From Hyphodiscus hymeniophilus (lineage: Eukaryota; Ascomycota; Leotiomycetes; Helotiales; Hyphodiscaceae): a stretch of 64,000 nt of DNA. Positions within the stretch are counted from its first letter, which is position 1. Every line of letters begins with the position of its first letter. The notes under the pieces are model-generated. The model was not told where the DNA came from and searched no databases. It saw nothing but the letters and a program-made list of their open reading frames with translations. A program made the translations under genes and the position numbers. Where the stretch lies: NCBI GenBank assembly GCA_016508695.1, contig VNKQ01000016.1, positions 496,001 to 560,000 on the forward strand. The letters are read 5' to 3'. This document shows, in pieces, positions 45,592 through 57,213 of this stretch.

Positions 45592-48500
45592 ATGGCGGGT
45601 TATCAAGTTGGCCAGATCGTCCAGCTCGTTGACGGCCAGCTTGCAACTGTCCGTTATGTAGGCCAGACGGGATTCGCAGCGGGAGAATGGATTGGGGTAG
45701 AGCTCGAGGGTCCGAATGGCAAAAATGATGGGTCAGTCAAAGGGGAAAGGTATTTCGATTGTGAGATGGGCAAGGGCATGTTTCTCAGAGAGACCGGCAT
45801 CACAGCAATCATCGAGCAAGCTTCAGCTCCAAAAGCCGCTGCACCCGCCAAGAAAGCTGTGAGACCCAGCAGCGTTGTGAGCTCAGGGCTTGGCCGGAGA
45901 TCGAGTGCTGTGCAGGATACGGGTGTGGGCAAACGGATGAGCATGAATGCTGCAAGTCCAAGTCCTGCTGCGAGAGGGTCTCGTCCTTCGAGCCTGATCA
46001 GAGTAGGTCTCAAGTGTGTGTTTTGCGTCTTTCCATTTTGATGTCTAATAGTCTCCTACGAAATCTCCTACAAAGCAACTTTCAGCGAACCCCTCAGCTA
46101 CGTCGACTCCACGAACCGGTACGCCTTCAAATACTCGAGCACCTTCTGTGACGTTATCTAAACCAACTAGACCAGGTGTGGGAGGAAATCGAACATCAAT
46201 GGGACCCCCGCCTCTTCCAGGAGCACGAACGACAAGACAATCATTGACGAGTGGTCTGGGGGTAGGGAACAGAGCTACAGCTCCGCCAACGAGAACAACA
46301 AGTGTTCGACAATCTCTTGCGCCGAAACCCAGGCTTCGACCAGGTTCGGAAAGGATAGGGTCAATTGGAAGCCAGTTAAGCAGTGGTCAAGCTAGTGAAG
46401 GCAGTGGGCAGGACACTGCAGATGAGGATGGAGCTGCTTCGCCCATCATAAGCCCAAACAGTCTCTCTCCGAAAACTATAAGCCCTGTTTTGTCGCGAAC
46501 ATCGACATCAGATCGTATGCAAGGATCGCCAACGGTATCCCGAAGTACTGCTTCGCCTGTTGCTACTCGAAGTGCAGGCGGTAGCACTGCCGCGAGTCGA
46601 GAAATCGAAGACCTCAAGACGAAATTGCGGATGATGGACAAGAAGCGAGCTGAAGATCGAGACAAATTAAAAGCATTGGAAAACGTAAAGACAGAAAGGG
46701 ACAAATTTCACGGCATCATTGAGAAGCTTCAGAGTAAATACCAGCCTCAACAGCAAGAGATAACCGATCTGAGAAAGCAGCTGAAGGAGTCAGCCGCACG
46801 CTTCGAGGAAGTTGAGAATATTCAAGCTGAGCACGATGTCGTTGTGGAAATGGCGACTCTTGACCGGGAGATGGCCGAGGAAACAGCAGAAGTACTCAAA
46901 ACTGAGTTGGATGCTCTCAAACAACGGACCGAAGAGCTTGAATTGGAGGTCGAGGTCCTACAGGAGGAGAACGCGGAATTGGGGGGTGAAATGAGCCCCG
47001 AAGAGAAGACAAGCAAGGGTTGGTTACAGATGGAAAGGAATAATGAGAGGCTGAGAGAGGCTCTGCTGCGGTTGCGCGATATGACCCAACAAACGGAAGC
47101 TGAGCTCAGAGATGAAATCAAGAGTCTAGAGACGGACATTCGCCATCTTGGGTCCGTAAAGGAGTACTACGATGTCGTAAAGGAAAAACTTGCGTCGTCT
47201 GAAGCCCTTGTGGAGGATCTTCGGCAACAGTTAGACAATGCGCTAGGTGCCGAAGATATGATTGAGGAGCTTACGGAAAGGAACATGAGCATGAACGAGC
47301 AAATAGAGGAGCTTAAAGCTACGATCGAGGACCTCGAAAGTCTCAAGGAGCTTAACGATGAGCTTGAGATCAATCATGTCGAAACCGAAAAGGACATGCA
47401 AGAAGACATCGATTTCAAGGACAGCGTCATCAACGAGCAAGCTCGTCGAGCTGCGCAGCAGGAGGAGTCGATGGAGGATATGGAATACACGCTATCAAGG
47501 TTTCGCGAACTGGTCACAAATCTACAGAGCGATCTCGACGATATGAAAGCATCACATGCAGTCACAGAAACTGAGGCGGATCAATTGAGTAGTCGATCCC
47601 GGGCGATGATGGATCTCAACATGAAGCTTCAAGTCTCCGCAGCGAAGACTCAAGTCAAGACGATCGACCTTGAACTACGCCGTTTGGACGCTCAAGAAGC
47701 CTCAGAGCACTTGGCTATTGTCCAATTATTTCTTCCAGAAGCTTTCCATGCAGACAGAGACTCGGTCTTCGCACTATTGCGGTTCAAGCGTGTCGCATTC
47801 AAGGCGACTCTGCTTTCCACCTTTGTCAAAGAACGAGTCAATGGACAGACACCCACCGGCCATGAAGATGACATATTTTCCGGATGTGATGTATTGGATA
47901 AATTGACTTGGATTTCTGCGATGTGCGATCGCTTCGTCAATGCAATCAGTCAATGTACAACCGAGGAATTTGCGAAGTTTGAAGGTGCATTGTACGAACT
48001 TGAGCCCGTTGAGAGGGCTTTAAATGGCTGGATTGATGGGCTAAGACGAGATGAGCTAAAGGAGAAGCAATGTGCTGGTGAGCTTCAGCGCACTATTGCG
48101 CTCATGTCACATCTCGCCGAAGTCCATATTTCTAGTGGGCTCGCTAGCTATGCTGATGATGTCCATATGCGCACTCTTGTGATGCAAAGTCATCTGGAGA
48201 ACGCTGCCGCTGCTATGTCTGCGATGAAGACCATGGTACAAACAATCATCCCAAGCCAAGGAGATGAGGATGAGCTTGCTAACCACTTCACACGAAAAAC
48301 CGACTCTGTCATCACTCACACTCGCAGCGCCAAAGTTATTATCGGCAAAGCTGTCCGAGCTCTCGAGGACCTAAAGACCCGCTCACTGTCACTTACGCCG
48401 GACACCCTGCAGCACTTTGAACAGTGTGAGATGTTCACGCAAGAGCTTGCAGATTCCTCTCGCGTGATTGGGACCGATCTCTATACCCTACTTCACGAAG

Positions 48501-49648
48501 AAGGCAGAGCAGAGCCGTTCACTTATCTCGAGGTTCAGAGTACTGTTCATCGTACCACAAATAGTCTGTTTGCTTCTAGCGAGTCTGACCTATTTTCAAC
48601 ATACTCCAACAAGCTGCGTACTTCAACGAATGCCCTGGCAGATCTCGCAGCCTTAGCATCTGATCTTGAGATCACTCAAGAGTTTGAGCGAGCACCTGCA
48701 CCGTGGGTGCTCAGATCACAGGAATTGAAATCCTCAAAGACTGTGCCAGTCGACGCTGAAGAAGAGATGCGCCGTCTGAAAGACGATAATCATGAACGGG
48801 CACGACTGATAGCGATGCGAGATCAGACGCTCGAAGAAGCATCTGTCAAAATCGAACTTCTCGAAAGTCGTATGCGGGACGCAACCAAGAAGAATGAGCG
48901 TATCACTGAGCTTGAGCTGAAGATTGAAGATGCCAAGAAACGTGAAGCGGAGCTTTCAGAGTCGATCGAATCTCAGAACAAGGAGCTTACCACCATGGAA
49001 ACCGACAGGGAGAAGTGGAAGAAGATGGCGGAAGATACCAAAGCGATTGGTGCCGTTGCTCCCGGCTCCAAAGCCGGACAAGAGCGCGCTGTGGCCACTG
49101 CCCGAGAAATGGAGGCTCTTAAGTCTGAGATAGCAAGTCTCCAGGCTGCTGTTCGTTATCTTCGTGAAGATAGTTGTCGTGCAAGATTTGGTGATTCTCA
49201 GAACTTGGCTTGGTTGGACGCACCATTGAAGAAGTCACCGTCCAAAATACAACAGCGAAAAACATTAGTCTTGGCTGAAGGTCAGGATGTTCTGAACGAG
49301 CTCCTCAATCTGGCATCGACCGCGAAGGTCTACGATCTCAGTACAATGCCTAAAAATCGCCTCGCATGGCGGCCAGCGATGTCAACACCTCAGTATCACG
49401 TTGCAAAACAACGCGAAGATTACGAAGCCTGGAGTAGCTGGCGTGAGGCTGTCGTGAAAAAGGGCAGAGCCTTAGCGGAACGAGACATCAATCGTGGAGC
49501 GGAACGGAAATCTAGGGAAACAGCAGCTGCAAAGGTGGCTTTGAGACTTCCGGATTTGGAAGAGAAGGGCGCTGGTTTTGGAAGAGAGGTCGAGATTGTG
49601 AACCCGGATGATTTTGAAGGGTTGAGGGATCGTCTGGGCTTTGTGTAA
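45592..49648 (+). CDS. Dynactin subunit p150 (ro-3/Nip100-like)
   Basis: Large dynactin arm that links dynein to microtubules and cargo. Exons 45592-46002 and 46052-49648 give 1335 residues. A CAP-Gly domain (about 1-70) has the groove motif GKNDG at 43-47 and the surrounding GFAAGEWIGVELEGPNG. A Ser/Pro/Arg-rich basic linker follows (about 90-310). A long coiled coil (about 316-690) comes next, then the helical dynactin domain (about 700-990, with LVQLF-like packing and HFEQCEMFTQELADSSRVIG). A second coiled coil runs near 1040-1200 and ends before a conserved-looking C-terminus (NRLAWRPAMSTPQYHVAKQ). All parts of the family are present, so the gene looks intact. Confidence 0.95.
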
Positions 49649-50758
49649 CATTAGCAACTATACCCATAGAAAGCGTGTAGAGCTTGAATTCTGGAATAAG
49701 ATATCATTCATACAAGTTCTCCTAGTTGAGAGCACCACGAAAACGACGAAACGCACGGTAGCAGCCACTCGTGATTGGCTTGGCAATCCTCACCGCATAG
49801 ACACTTCGGCACAACTCCTGTTTGCTATGTCGCATAGCTAAGACTACTAAGACTCTGCAATCCTTGCGTCTCCTTGGCATCTTTCTTATCTGAACCTCGA
49901 TTCTTATCTGTCATGTTTTTGTCGTTCACTCAATCGCATCACCAGCTCTATACTCTCGCTCTGACTACCCTGGCCAATCACAACACTGATGTCCGGCCCA
50001 TCGGGTAGTGGCACTGCTCTGGTATCTGTACAACTTCCCTGCAAAGCCTTCAGTCTCGATTATGCTCGTATGTGCTTGTCATATCTCGCCCTCTCTTCTC
50101 CTTTGGGTGGAAGCTACCTGCCTCTGCGCAGTGCAGTGCAGTAAATGGATTACTGAAACGTGACAAACCATTTATTTATCCTGTAACCTGTCCAGTGCAC
50201 CATTTACATGGTCCTGCTGTGATTTGCTCAATACCAAGTAATTTCATAGAAAGTAGTGAAATGAAATATACAAGGTGTAATTTGTATTGAGTCGGAAATT
50301 GCCACGTACAATCGTGTACAGAAGGGCATTCCAGAATCTTCACCGTCCATGAAACCCATCATGACCGAGGGTCTTCCTTGAACTAGACTTCAGTCACAAG
50401 AAGACAGGCAAGGATACTGAGTGCATAAAATCAAATTATTCTCTTCGCCATTATCACTCTATATAGAAATCGACCCAGGGTACCAATGCTCTAAGCTAAT
50501 TGTCCACAGTTGCAAATCAAATACAGCAAGTCCATGCTCCGAATCTCTCGGGGCTGAAAAATGTATTATGCACTTGACAGAACACCAATTTTTTGACCCA
50601 GGTGTGGAGTTTGGTGAGTGTGACCAGACTTATCGGTCATAATCACATCCCAACTGCTGCTGACAATGTCTTCAACCCGGAGCGACCCATGACGTCTCAA
50701 TGCTAGATCAAAGGTATGCTTTGAGCACACGAGATCCAGGCACTCTCCAACTCCGAGA
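49649..50758. other. Intergenic, convergent 3' ends
   Basis: About 1.1 kb between the 3' ends of dynactin and the VOC gene. Short ORFs only, none protein-like. Confidence 0.5.
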
Positions 50759-51411
50759 CTAATTTTGCTCATACTCGATAGTCTCGATGCTACGCAGCCC
50801 AACAACGTTGTCCTCTGTGTCTAGTATGTATGCAAAAGCGCCATCTCGACCGGGAGGACTGTCAAAGAACGGTTTCTCGTCCCTGGACCGAAGAACATCA
50901 ATTTTCGTCCCATATTGACATCTCGAGTCGCCAGAAATCTACTTACACCCAGATACGACCACCGGCATTCTGAACCGCTCGCAGAGTCCTCTCCATATCT
51001 ACCACCTGGATGGTAAAAGTCACAGATCTAGAATTCTCCGGCCTTCCGCTCCAACTGGTCATGACACCGAATCTATGATCGTGGGCCAGGGTATAGTGTT
51101 CATGCTCCTCCACTTGGTGGACTATGCCGGTGATAGATCCGGAGGAGAAGTGTATGACGTTCGACTCTGGATAGACGTTGAAGCGCCAATTGAACACAGT
51201 TTCGTAGAAAAAGCGTGCTCGACCCATATCTGTGACGGGGAGCTCGACGCCGAGTATGTGGCCAGGAACCCACTGCAGAGGTGTATTGTTAGTTTTGGAA
51301 CCATCGGCCCACTTGGATAAGATACAATCAGTATTTACTTACCTGCTGACTTGGATGCGGATCAATGGAATCTGAAGGATGCGAGGCTTCGCTGGGTGCG
51401 GTGGAAGACAT
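50759..51411 (-). CDS. VOC (glyoxalase/bleomycin-resistance-fold) protein
   Basis: Three exons give about 172 residues. The ATG at 51411 opens a short hydrophilic tail ending HPSQQ. The second exon begins WVPGHILGVELPVTDMGRAR, the usual first beta strand and helix of a vicinal-oxygen-chelate domain, and continues FFYETVFNWRFNVYPE. The third exon (DEKPFFDSPPGRDGAFAYIL) supplies the second beta-alpha-beta unit with LDTEDNVVGLRSIE, whose acidic position matches a metal-ligand site; the intron before it joins RIWV to DEKPF. The open frame would otherwise stop right after RIWV, so splicing is required. Many fungal relatives are annotated as glyoxalase-like; actual chemistry is unknown. Confidence 0.82.
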
Positions 51412-52373
51412 GACCTATGATCGCTGTATTAGCAATGATAATGCTCCATGCTGTCGATCCTAACAAAAAAGACTCAATCAGAGGGGAGGACAACGCATCC
51501 ATCCTAACAGATCCATCCTATGAGCCAGAAGACAACGAAAAATCCTGCACCTTTCCGGCAGATCGATGAACTCGTTGGCTCTGTCAGTACAGAGGGGGCA
51601 ATCCGGCAACAACGCGCTTCTCCTCAATGGTCGTGCGAGCAGCAAACACCACGTCGAAGATGCTCAATTGACTTGAAATGGTATAGCAGGAACTCAATCA
51701 GCATCTGAGCCCATGGAAAGATGAAGAACATCTTCGAGCAGATTGCACTCGTTCGCGTTGCAACAGCAACCCCGCCATCCCCGACGCGAGCAGAGCGCGG
51801 CATCAGCTGAGCAGCAAGGATCTCTCTCATGCTTGCACTCAAGCCGGGCGTTGCATGCATGCACTTGTCTCTGATCAGCACTTGTCCTGTCTCGCGTCTC
51901 GGATGGGGAAGAGGAGGAGGAGGAGGAAAAGAGACGAAAGAAGAAAGAAACAATAGTCGAGGGAGAGATAAGACATTGGGAAGACGCGACGGTCCGTTGG
52001 TGGCTTGAAACCGAAGTTGAATAGACCCCTGCAACCTTGCAGTAGTGGGACACGCTCTCATGTGAGCACTATAACTTCGTAGCCATGCGCCAGACGGGGC
52101 GAAAGAAGTGAAGAAGTGATTGGAGGGAAGAAGTATCTTCGAGTCAAAGCAAACATCTGACTTACATAGTGTTTCGCCTTTTCGCGCAGGGTTACGGTTG
52201 CCTGGATGTTGTGTGACCTGGGGAATCATCCTATTGGTCAAGTGGAGAGAGTCAATATTGACAAAGATAAGGGGCGAGCATCGATAAAAGTGGGAGGACG
52301 CATATTTCGAAGATCGGCATGTACTTGTGGTTTGAGAGATCAGAATTGAGCGACGACGAGTACACGAAAGAAA
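51412..52373. other. Intergenic, upstream of the VOC gene
   Basis: About 960 bases. A 205-codon minus-strand ORF (51624-52241) lacks an ATG at its annotated start and has a composition dominated by Pro, Ser and Cys expected of noncoding sequence; a GGA/CCT-rich tract lies near 51905-51935. No gene is supported. Confidence 0.4.
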
Positions 52374-52992
52374 CTAAAAGGCACAGACGTGTTGGATACT
52401 CCCGGAGTGGGAGTCGGGGTTCCGAGGAATCTGAAGCAGAAAATGGAGGATAGATATATACAGTAAACCAGGAGCTGTTTCGTGTGGCAGTTGCAACTTG
52501 TAACGAGAGTGAGCAAGGGACACAGGGCCGGGGTTTTGCGCCTCTTTGCTGCAGCTGTCCTTTGACGAATTGAGCAGGAGCTCGAGTAACAGACTCATTA
52601 TACGCTCCCGTACGTCGGTTTGTGGGAAAAGCGCCGATGAGGCTGAGAGGCTCGTGAGGAGTTCAATCATGTTCACTGTTACCAATCTCAAATTGCTGTC
52701 CAAGAGGATCGAACTCAAAATGCGGACTGTGGTTGTATTGCATGATTGCCTCCGAGCATCCAAAATAGTCAAATGTGAAGAGTAATCTGAATTCAATCTT
52801 ACTATTCGCTTGGAGAATAATGCTCCTGTTGGCATCCCGAATGCTCGTTGGTAATCCCTCCTGAATGATCTGTTGAGAAAAATCGCACAACCCTGCAAAA
52901 GCCTCATACTCTGTCCCAGTAAGGATCCAATTCAGTCGCTTCAGAAGTGGTACGGGAAGTTCCTCAAATTCACTTGCCGCGGGTCCGAGAGA
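52374..52992 (-). CDS. Possible two-exon coding fragment without a visible start
   Basis: The minus strand shows protein-like sequence in two frames that fit a single splice. An upstream open stretch (from about 52992) reads LGPAASEFEELPVPLLKRL, then LTGTEYEAFAGLCDFSQQI and IRDANRSIILQAN. A GTAAGA donor followed by an ACCACAG acceptor about 75 bases later switches exactly into the second frame, RILSSILLDSNLRLVTVNMI through SSALFPQTDVRERIMSLLLE, ending QHVCAF at 52374. The helical, amphipathic character fits a real domain, but no ATG exists in the first frame before an in-frame TGA. Either an upstream exon was missed or this is a degraded gene. No family is recognised. Confidence 0.35.
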
Positions 52993-53233
52993 CCTCCGAA
53001 CGAGTCACCTTGAAAACTTCTAAGCCGTAAAACGCCTTAGACTTCTTCGTTGTCCATCAACTTCTACCAGTCTCCCACGCCACCAACACATTACAAGTGA
53101 GTTTTATACTGCTAGAGTCTGCGTTGAACAAGCCTAGGACTCTGAAGGTTTTGCGACTTCAAAAGCTCAAAAGACTCTTTTCGCGTTCAACATCAACTCT
53201 CAAGACTCCTCGCTGACTGTTTCCCAACAGGTC

Positions 53234-54866
53234 ATGGCATCGAGACGAAATCCCCGAATCAACAAGAGAGACCGGATGAGGATGGCCAAGACAAAGCTAG
53301 AAAGAGAGTGTGCTTCCCTCTCAGCTGATCCTGGTTCTTTGGACAGTTTGATGAGCGAACCATCACAGCATCAACAATCAAGTGTTGAGCGAAACGGCAA
53401 CCGGAGTAATGAAAGTGGAAGACGATACTCAGAATCTCGTATTCTTCATCCCTTGGTTTCCAATACCCAACAACCTTTACCTGTGAGTTTATCTGCTTCA
53501 ATCCTGGAACAGGAGAAGAACAATTCTGGAAATCCAAGTTCCAACTCTCTGCGTCGCACTTGCCAATCATATTAACTGACGTTCGCGAGCAGGTCATGAA
53601 ATCGAAAACTCAGCGTCGCATTCAGCCGACTCCTTTAGAAACAAGTGTTGCCCCATTGGAGTCTTTGTCAAGAAGCCTTACATTGCTATCTGTCGGCCCC
53701 ACCACCACAAACATCGGTACCAAGGCAGTATATCAGCAAGCTCAGGCAATCGAAATGGATGGCGGCGACGTCGATCAAAATAAGCCGCGTCCAGAATCCT
53801 ATAACCTCCAACATTCCCTTACATCTTCCTCTAGTCCGCTTGATGAAACTATATTGGCCCAAGGAGATTTTTACCGCCCTCAGTACTCTAATGATAGCAC
53901 AATCCATTCGCAACGCAAAAAAGACTATGGAAAAGGAGATTCCTACCGCCCTCAATACTCCCACCGAGATTCTCGAAGCGAGGCAGTTAACGAATCACAA
54001 AACCAGCTTAGCGATTCTGATGAAGGTGTACGTAGGGGAAGAACACAACGAGATGATCCAGCTGCTCAAGCACATTGGGATAAACTTGAGGAAGACCTAA
54101 AGCGCAATGAACCAAAGCGCAAGAAACAGCGAAAGAACTCCGAGCAACATCGTGTGTTCGCCGATCCTAACGAAGACACCGTCGCCAAAAGAACCAAGGG
54201 ACGCAAACGCCAGGTCGCAACTGACTTGTTTAGACAAGAAAGTAGAAATGTACTAGTATCTAATCCTGCAAAGAAAATATTCAGAGTAAGTTTGTTTAAT
54301 TGCTCGACTGCTTACATCTGTGATCTGCCTTGCGCGCAGGCTAACATCATGATCGCGTTGTAGAAATACAAGGCCCAGAACCCCATGTTCGACATTGAAA
54401 GCCTCAAGGAATGGGTGGTAGACCACTTGGATCTGTATGGGGGAAAATCAAGACATGGGCGTCTCAGGAATGGCAGCGTCAAACACAGACAGGCTGCTCG
54501 TGTTCTAGTTTTCCTTCAAACCGAGCTAAGTCTACGTGATGAGCTGGCAGAGGAAGACTTTGGGAAGATTTTGGATCAGATCGATGAAGGCGAAGCCAAG
54601 AGAGCTGCCATGACAGTAAGCTTTTTGCAAATTTGAGCTCATCATGTGTGGCGAGATCTAATTGTTCATAGCCTTCAATCGCCAAGAAAGACAGGCCCAC
54701 CATGAGATTACCTCGGATACCAAAGGCTGTAAGACGACTTCGACGGGCGATGATAGAACAAGAACAGCAAGAAGAACAGAAGGCGGTGGACTCGTTGATG
54801 GCAGGTATTGAGAACTTTGGTTTAGGTCTTGAACCCCAGCCTGGTGCAGATGCCGAGATTGATTGA
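53234..54866 (+). CDS. Basic, low-complexity protein of unknown function
   Basis: Four exons with in-frame junctions (QPLP|VMKSK, KIFR|KYKAQ, AAMT|PSIAK) give about 460 residues. The ATG at 53234 directly follows a CAG, and starts MASRRNPRINKRDRMRMAK. The first two thirds are disordered and rich in Ser, Gln, Arg and Lys, with a twice-repeated GDFYRPQYS/GDSYRPQYS motif and basic runs (KRKKQRKNSEQH, KRTKGRKRQ) that look like nuclear localisation signals. The last third is helical (FDIESLKEWVVDHLDLYGGK, RHRQAARVLVFLQTELSLRD-like) and ends acidic. I recognise no family; the C-terminal helical part is probably the conserved domain. Likely nuclear. Confidence 0.7.
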
Positions 54867-55363
54867 GTCATTCAAGTGATTCGGGAGGTTGAGAGCATCC
54901 GATTATCGAGACGTTGGGTTGTTCTTAAGATTGAGATAACTTGAACCTTGCTAAGAGCAAGACATTCTCAGTCGTTCGAGATCATGCAGCTATGCGATCT
55001 TCCGTTCAGCCTTTCAGCACTCACCGAGAGGCTCAAGCGCTCCTCTTTGATAGACTTCAAGCTTGTACAAGTATTAGAAAATGCAGGTTGAGAATTTTTA
55101 GCTCGTGTCTCCTATTGCATAGTGGCGGTAAGAAGTATCCGCTTGGTGATGCTAACGATGAGTCTTGAAGGTCTATCTCCCAACCCAATAGGTCAAAGAT
55201 CAAAATGCAATCTGGGAAGAGAATAGCGTGAGATGAAACGAAAAATAGATAATGTCAAACCAGCCTGACGGGGCGTGCGCCTTGATTGTAGCTTTAAATG
55301 CAACGTTCGCATTCCTCAGTCCTACCAAGGGTGGCGGGGGACTCGTCTGCAGCGACCTATAAT
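54867..55363. other. Intergenic, no gene recognised
   Basis: About 500 bases, 3' flank of the preceding gene. No coding signal seen. Confidence 0.45.
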
Positions 55364-55622
55364 TCAAAGGAACACTCCACCAAGCTCCTTACCCTCGCCA
55401 CTTTGCCCATCTATATCTTCTACTTTCGCCCAGACAACTCCCATAACCACCAAAAGCCAGACAGCTGTTGTAATACATCCGGTCAGCCGAAAACCTGTGC
55501 TGCTTACCGAAGGTCGGGTACCAGTCTCCCGAAAGCAATCCTGCGACGGCTGCAGCGCCACTGACGAATAAAATGCAGATAGAGGTGATGCAAGGACTGA
55601 ATGCGATGGTGTAACGTGCCAT
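55364..55622 (-). CDS. Possible small two-segment membrane protein
   Basis: From the ATG at 55622, exon 1 (55508-55622) encodes MARYTIAFSPCITSICIL followed by FVSGAAAVAGLLSGDWYPTF. A GTAAGC donor, a GCTGAC branch-like sequence and an ACAG acceptor define a 43-base intron (55465-55507). Splicing into the second frame gives AVWLLVVMGVVWAKVEDIDG and ends KELGGVFL at 55364, for 71 residues with two hydrophobic segments. Without splicing the upstream frame loses its hydrophobic character, which supports the model. The intron is slightly short for this genome. No family is recognised, and chance is not excluded. Confidence 0.4.
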
Positions 55623-55973
55623 GTTGAGGTCTACCAACGGTATTAGAGGCTAGGGCTGGTGGTCTGCTGTAATTGATGCTGGGAACACTGCGTTTGAGAT
55701 CGAAACAAGGTCGTTAAAACACGTGAAGCTGTAAATTGTAGTAATTTGGTTCAATAACTTTTTCCTTCGAGGAGTAGAGAGATCCACAGGGTTGTATATA
55801 TCAGAAATATTTGAATCACAATCCCCACACACGGAAACTCGCCAGCGATTCATGCAAGCCACTCACAGACTTCCTTTTCGCTGATGCGAGGATGCTTGAA
55901 CTAATTGCGTAGAATTGTTGACAGTCATACTCTTGAATGGGTGAACCATTTGGTCGGCCACCTTTGTCATGTC
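55623..55973. other. Intergenic, no gene recognised
   Basis: About 350 bases between the small membrane-protein candidate and the 3' end of the cupin gene. Nothing recognised. Confidence 0.45.
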
Positions 55974-56588
55974 TTAAATATCAGCAGCGATCGCCTGTTC
56001 CCATAATTTCACCAAAGGCCCACCAACCCCGAACACTGGATCCGAATCAGGAATTGGGACGGCCCGAGCATTGGAAGCCTTTTGTGCCGTTTCATTTTCA
56101 TCGGCCTTGCAGAAATTGTTGTCCCAATGTGGACTTCCCTGCATTCAGTCAGCAGCAGAACATGGAGGTGAAATAGAGTGTAAGCATTCCTTTGGATATA
56201 ACCCTACATATTCATAATCCGGACTGCTCTCTAAGCTACAATGCGCCACTCCAGCCGGAAGTACAATGGCGTCTCCCTCTCTCAAATCTAAGATCAAATC
56301 ATCCTTATCTGAAGGATCCAGCGGTCCTCGGCCAAGCAATAACATAGAGCTTCCTCTAAATACCGCATAACATTCATGTGTAATCGAATGGAAGTGGTGT
56401 GCCCCATAATGTTTAAAAACACCTCCTTTCAACCAGTTGTTCGGTTCGATGGTTTCGCAGACGGAGGTGGGGGTGGCGTCAGTTGGAAGCGCAGCGCGAT
56501 AGACGAGGACTGGCAGAGCAGAGTTAGGAACGTGTGGTGTCGATCTTCCGATGAAGTAGCACTCTGGAGGAGATATTGCTGAAGACAT
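55974..56588 (-). CDS. Cupin-domain protein with a damaged splice donor
   Basis: Exon 1 (56190-56588) encodes 133 residues of a single-domain cupin: metal-ligand strand HHFHSITHECYAVFRG (His65, His67, Glu72 region) and VLPAGVAHCSLE (His116). Exon 2 (55974-56138) continues in frame with GSPHWDNNFC and the conserved-looking ending PIPDSDPVFGVGGPLVKLWE, as in YjlB-type cupins. The 51-base gap between them (56139-56189) has a good branch site (CTGAC) and a CAG acceptor, but begins GAATGC instead of GTATGC. If it is retained, the frame stops after 14 more residues. Exon 2 continues the fold and seems constrained, so splicing by a GA-AG intron, a recent mutation or a sequence error are the options. 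Confidence 0.75.
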
Positions 56589-56721
56589 CTCAGTCTGAAG
56601 ATCTTGATTGAAGGATTTGGAGAGGTACTGGGAGGCTGTTGATGATATGGCGGGGTAGTCGCTCTGCCCTTCGTCATGTCGATCCTAAAGTGGTAACAAA
56701 TTCCCCATCTCCAGATATCAG

Positions 56722-57213
56722 TTATTCCTCCGCTACACGCGTACCCACAGGTTCTGGTCTGATAGAGAACAGAATTTTGTACTTGACGATCTCCACAATC
56801 TCCAATGCCGTTTGCTCTTCCCCCACCCGCTCCATCTCCTCCCCATTCCTTTGAGGCAATGGCCCATCTGTCCTCTTCCGTATGACAGCAATAGCATTTG
56901 GCAATTTCTTGACTTGTCCTGTGAGTCTTTGATGCTTGCCCACATAGAGATAAACGCGCTTCATCCAAGCTGTGTTGCCTAGGTCCTTTGGGTCGTAGTC
57001 TGGGAAAATGAGACGCCCAATTGGAGTTTCTTGTGCTGTGATGACCCCGTTGCCTTTTGTAGACGTGATGGAATCTTCATCATCGTGTTCTGGCAAGTTG
57101 ATTGTGCCTTGGAGTTCGAGAAGTGCCAGTCCAGAGGGTGTCTGTAGGACCGTTGGCAGAGGGTTGACTGCATCCTCATGCTGCGAGGCACTAAAGCTTA
57201 GCTCGATTGACAT
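56722..57213 (-). CDS. Chromosome transmission fidelity protein CTF8
   Basis: Subunit of the Ctf18-Dcc1-Ctf8 replication factor C variant that loads PCNA and supports sister-chromatid cohesion. Single exon, 163 residues, ATG at 57213. Conserved blocks are in the family order: GLALLELQGTINLP, TPIGRLIFPDY, WMKRVYLYVGKHQRLTGQVK, LPNAIAVIRKR and the C-terminal EIVEIVKYKILFSIRPEPVG. The length is usual for fungal Ctf8, whose core is short. It lies 740 bases from RPS6 in divergent orientation. Confidence 0.95.
   Translation of the reverse strand: MSIELSFSASQHEDAVNPLPTVLQTPSGLALLELQGTINLPEHDDEDSITSTKGNGVITAQETPIGRLIFPDYDPKDLGNTAWMKRVYLYVGKHQRLTGQVKKLPNAIAVIRKRTDGPLPQRNGEEMERVGEEQTALEIVEIVKYKILFSIRPEPVGTRVAEE

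Noticed and set aside
51624..52241. 205-codon minus-strand ORF
   Set aside because: No ATG at its start, low-complexity Pro/Ser composition, and several overlapping ORFs; treated as noncoding.
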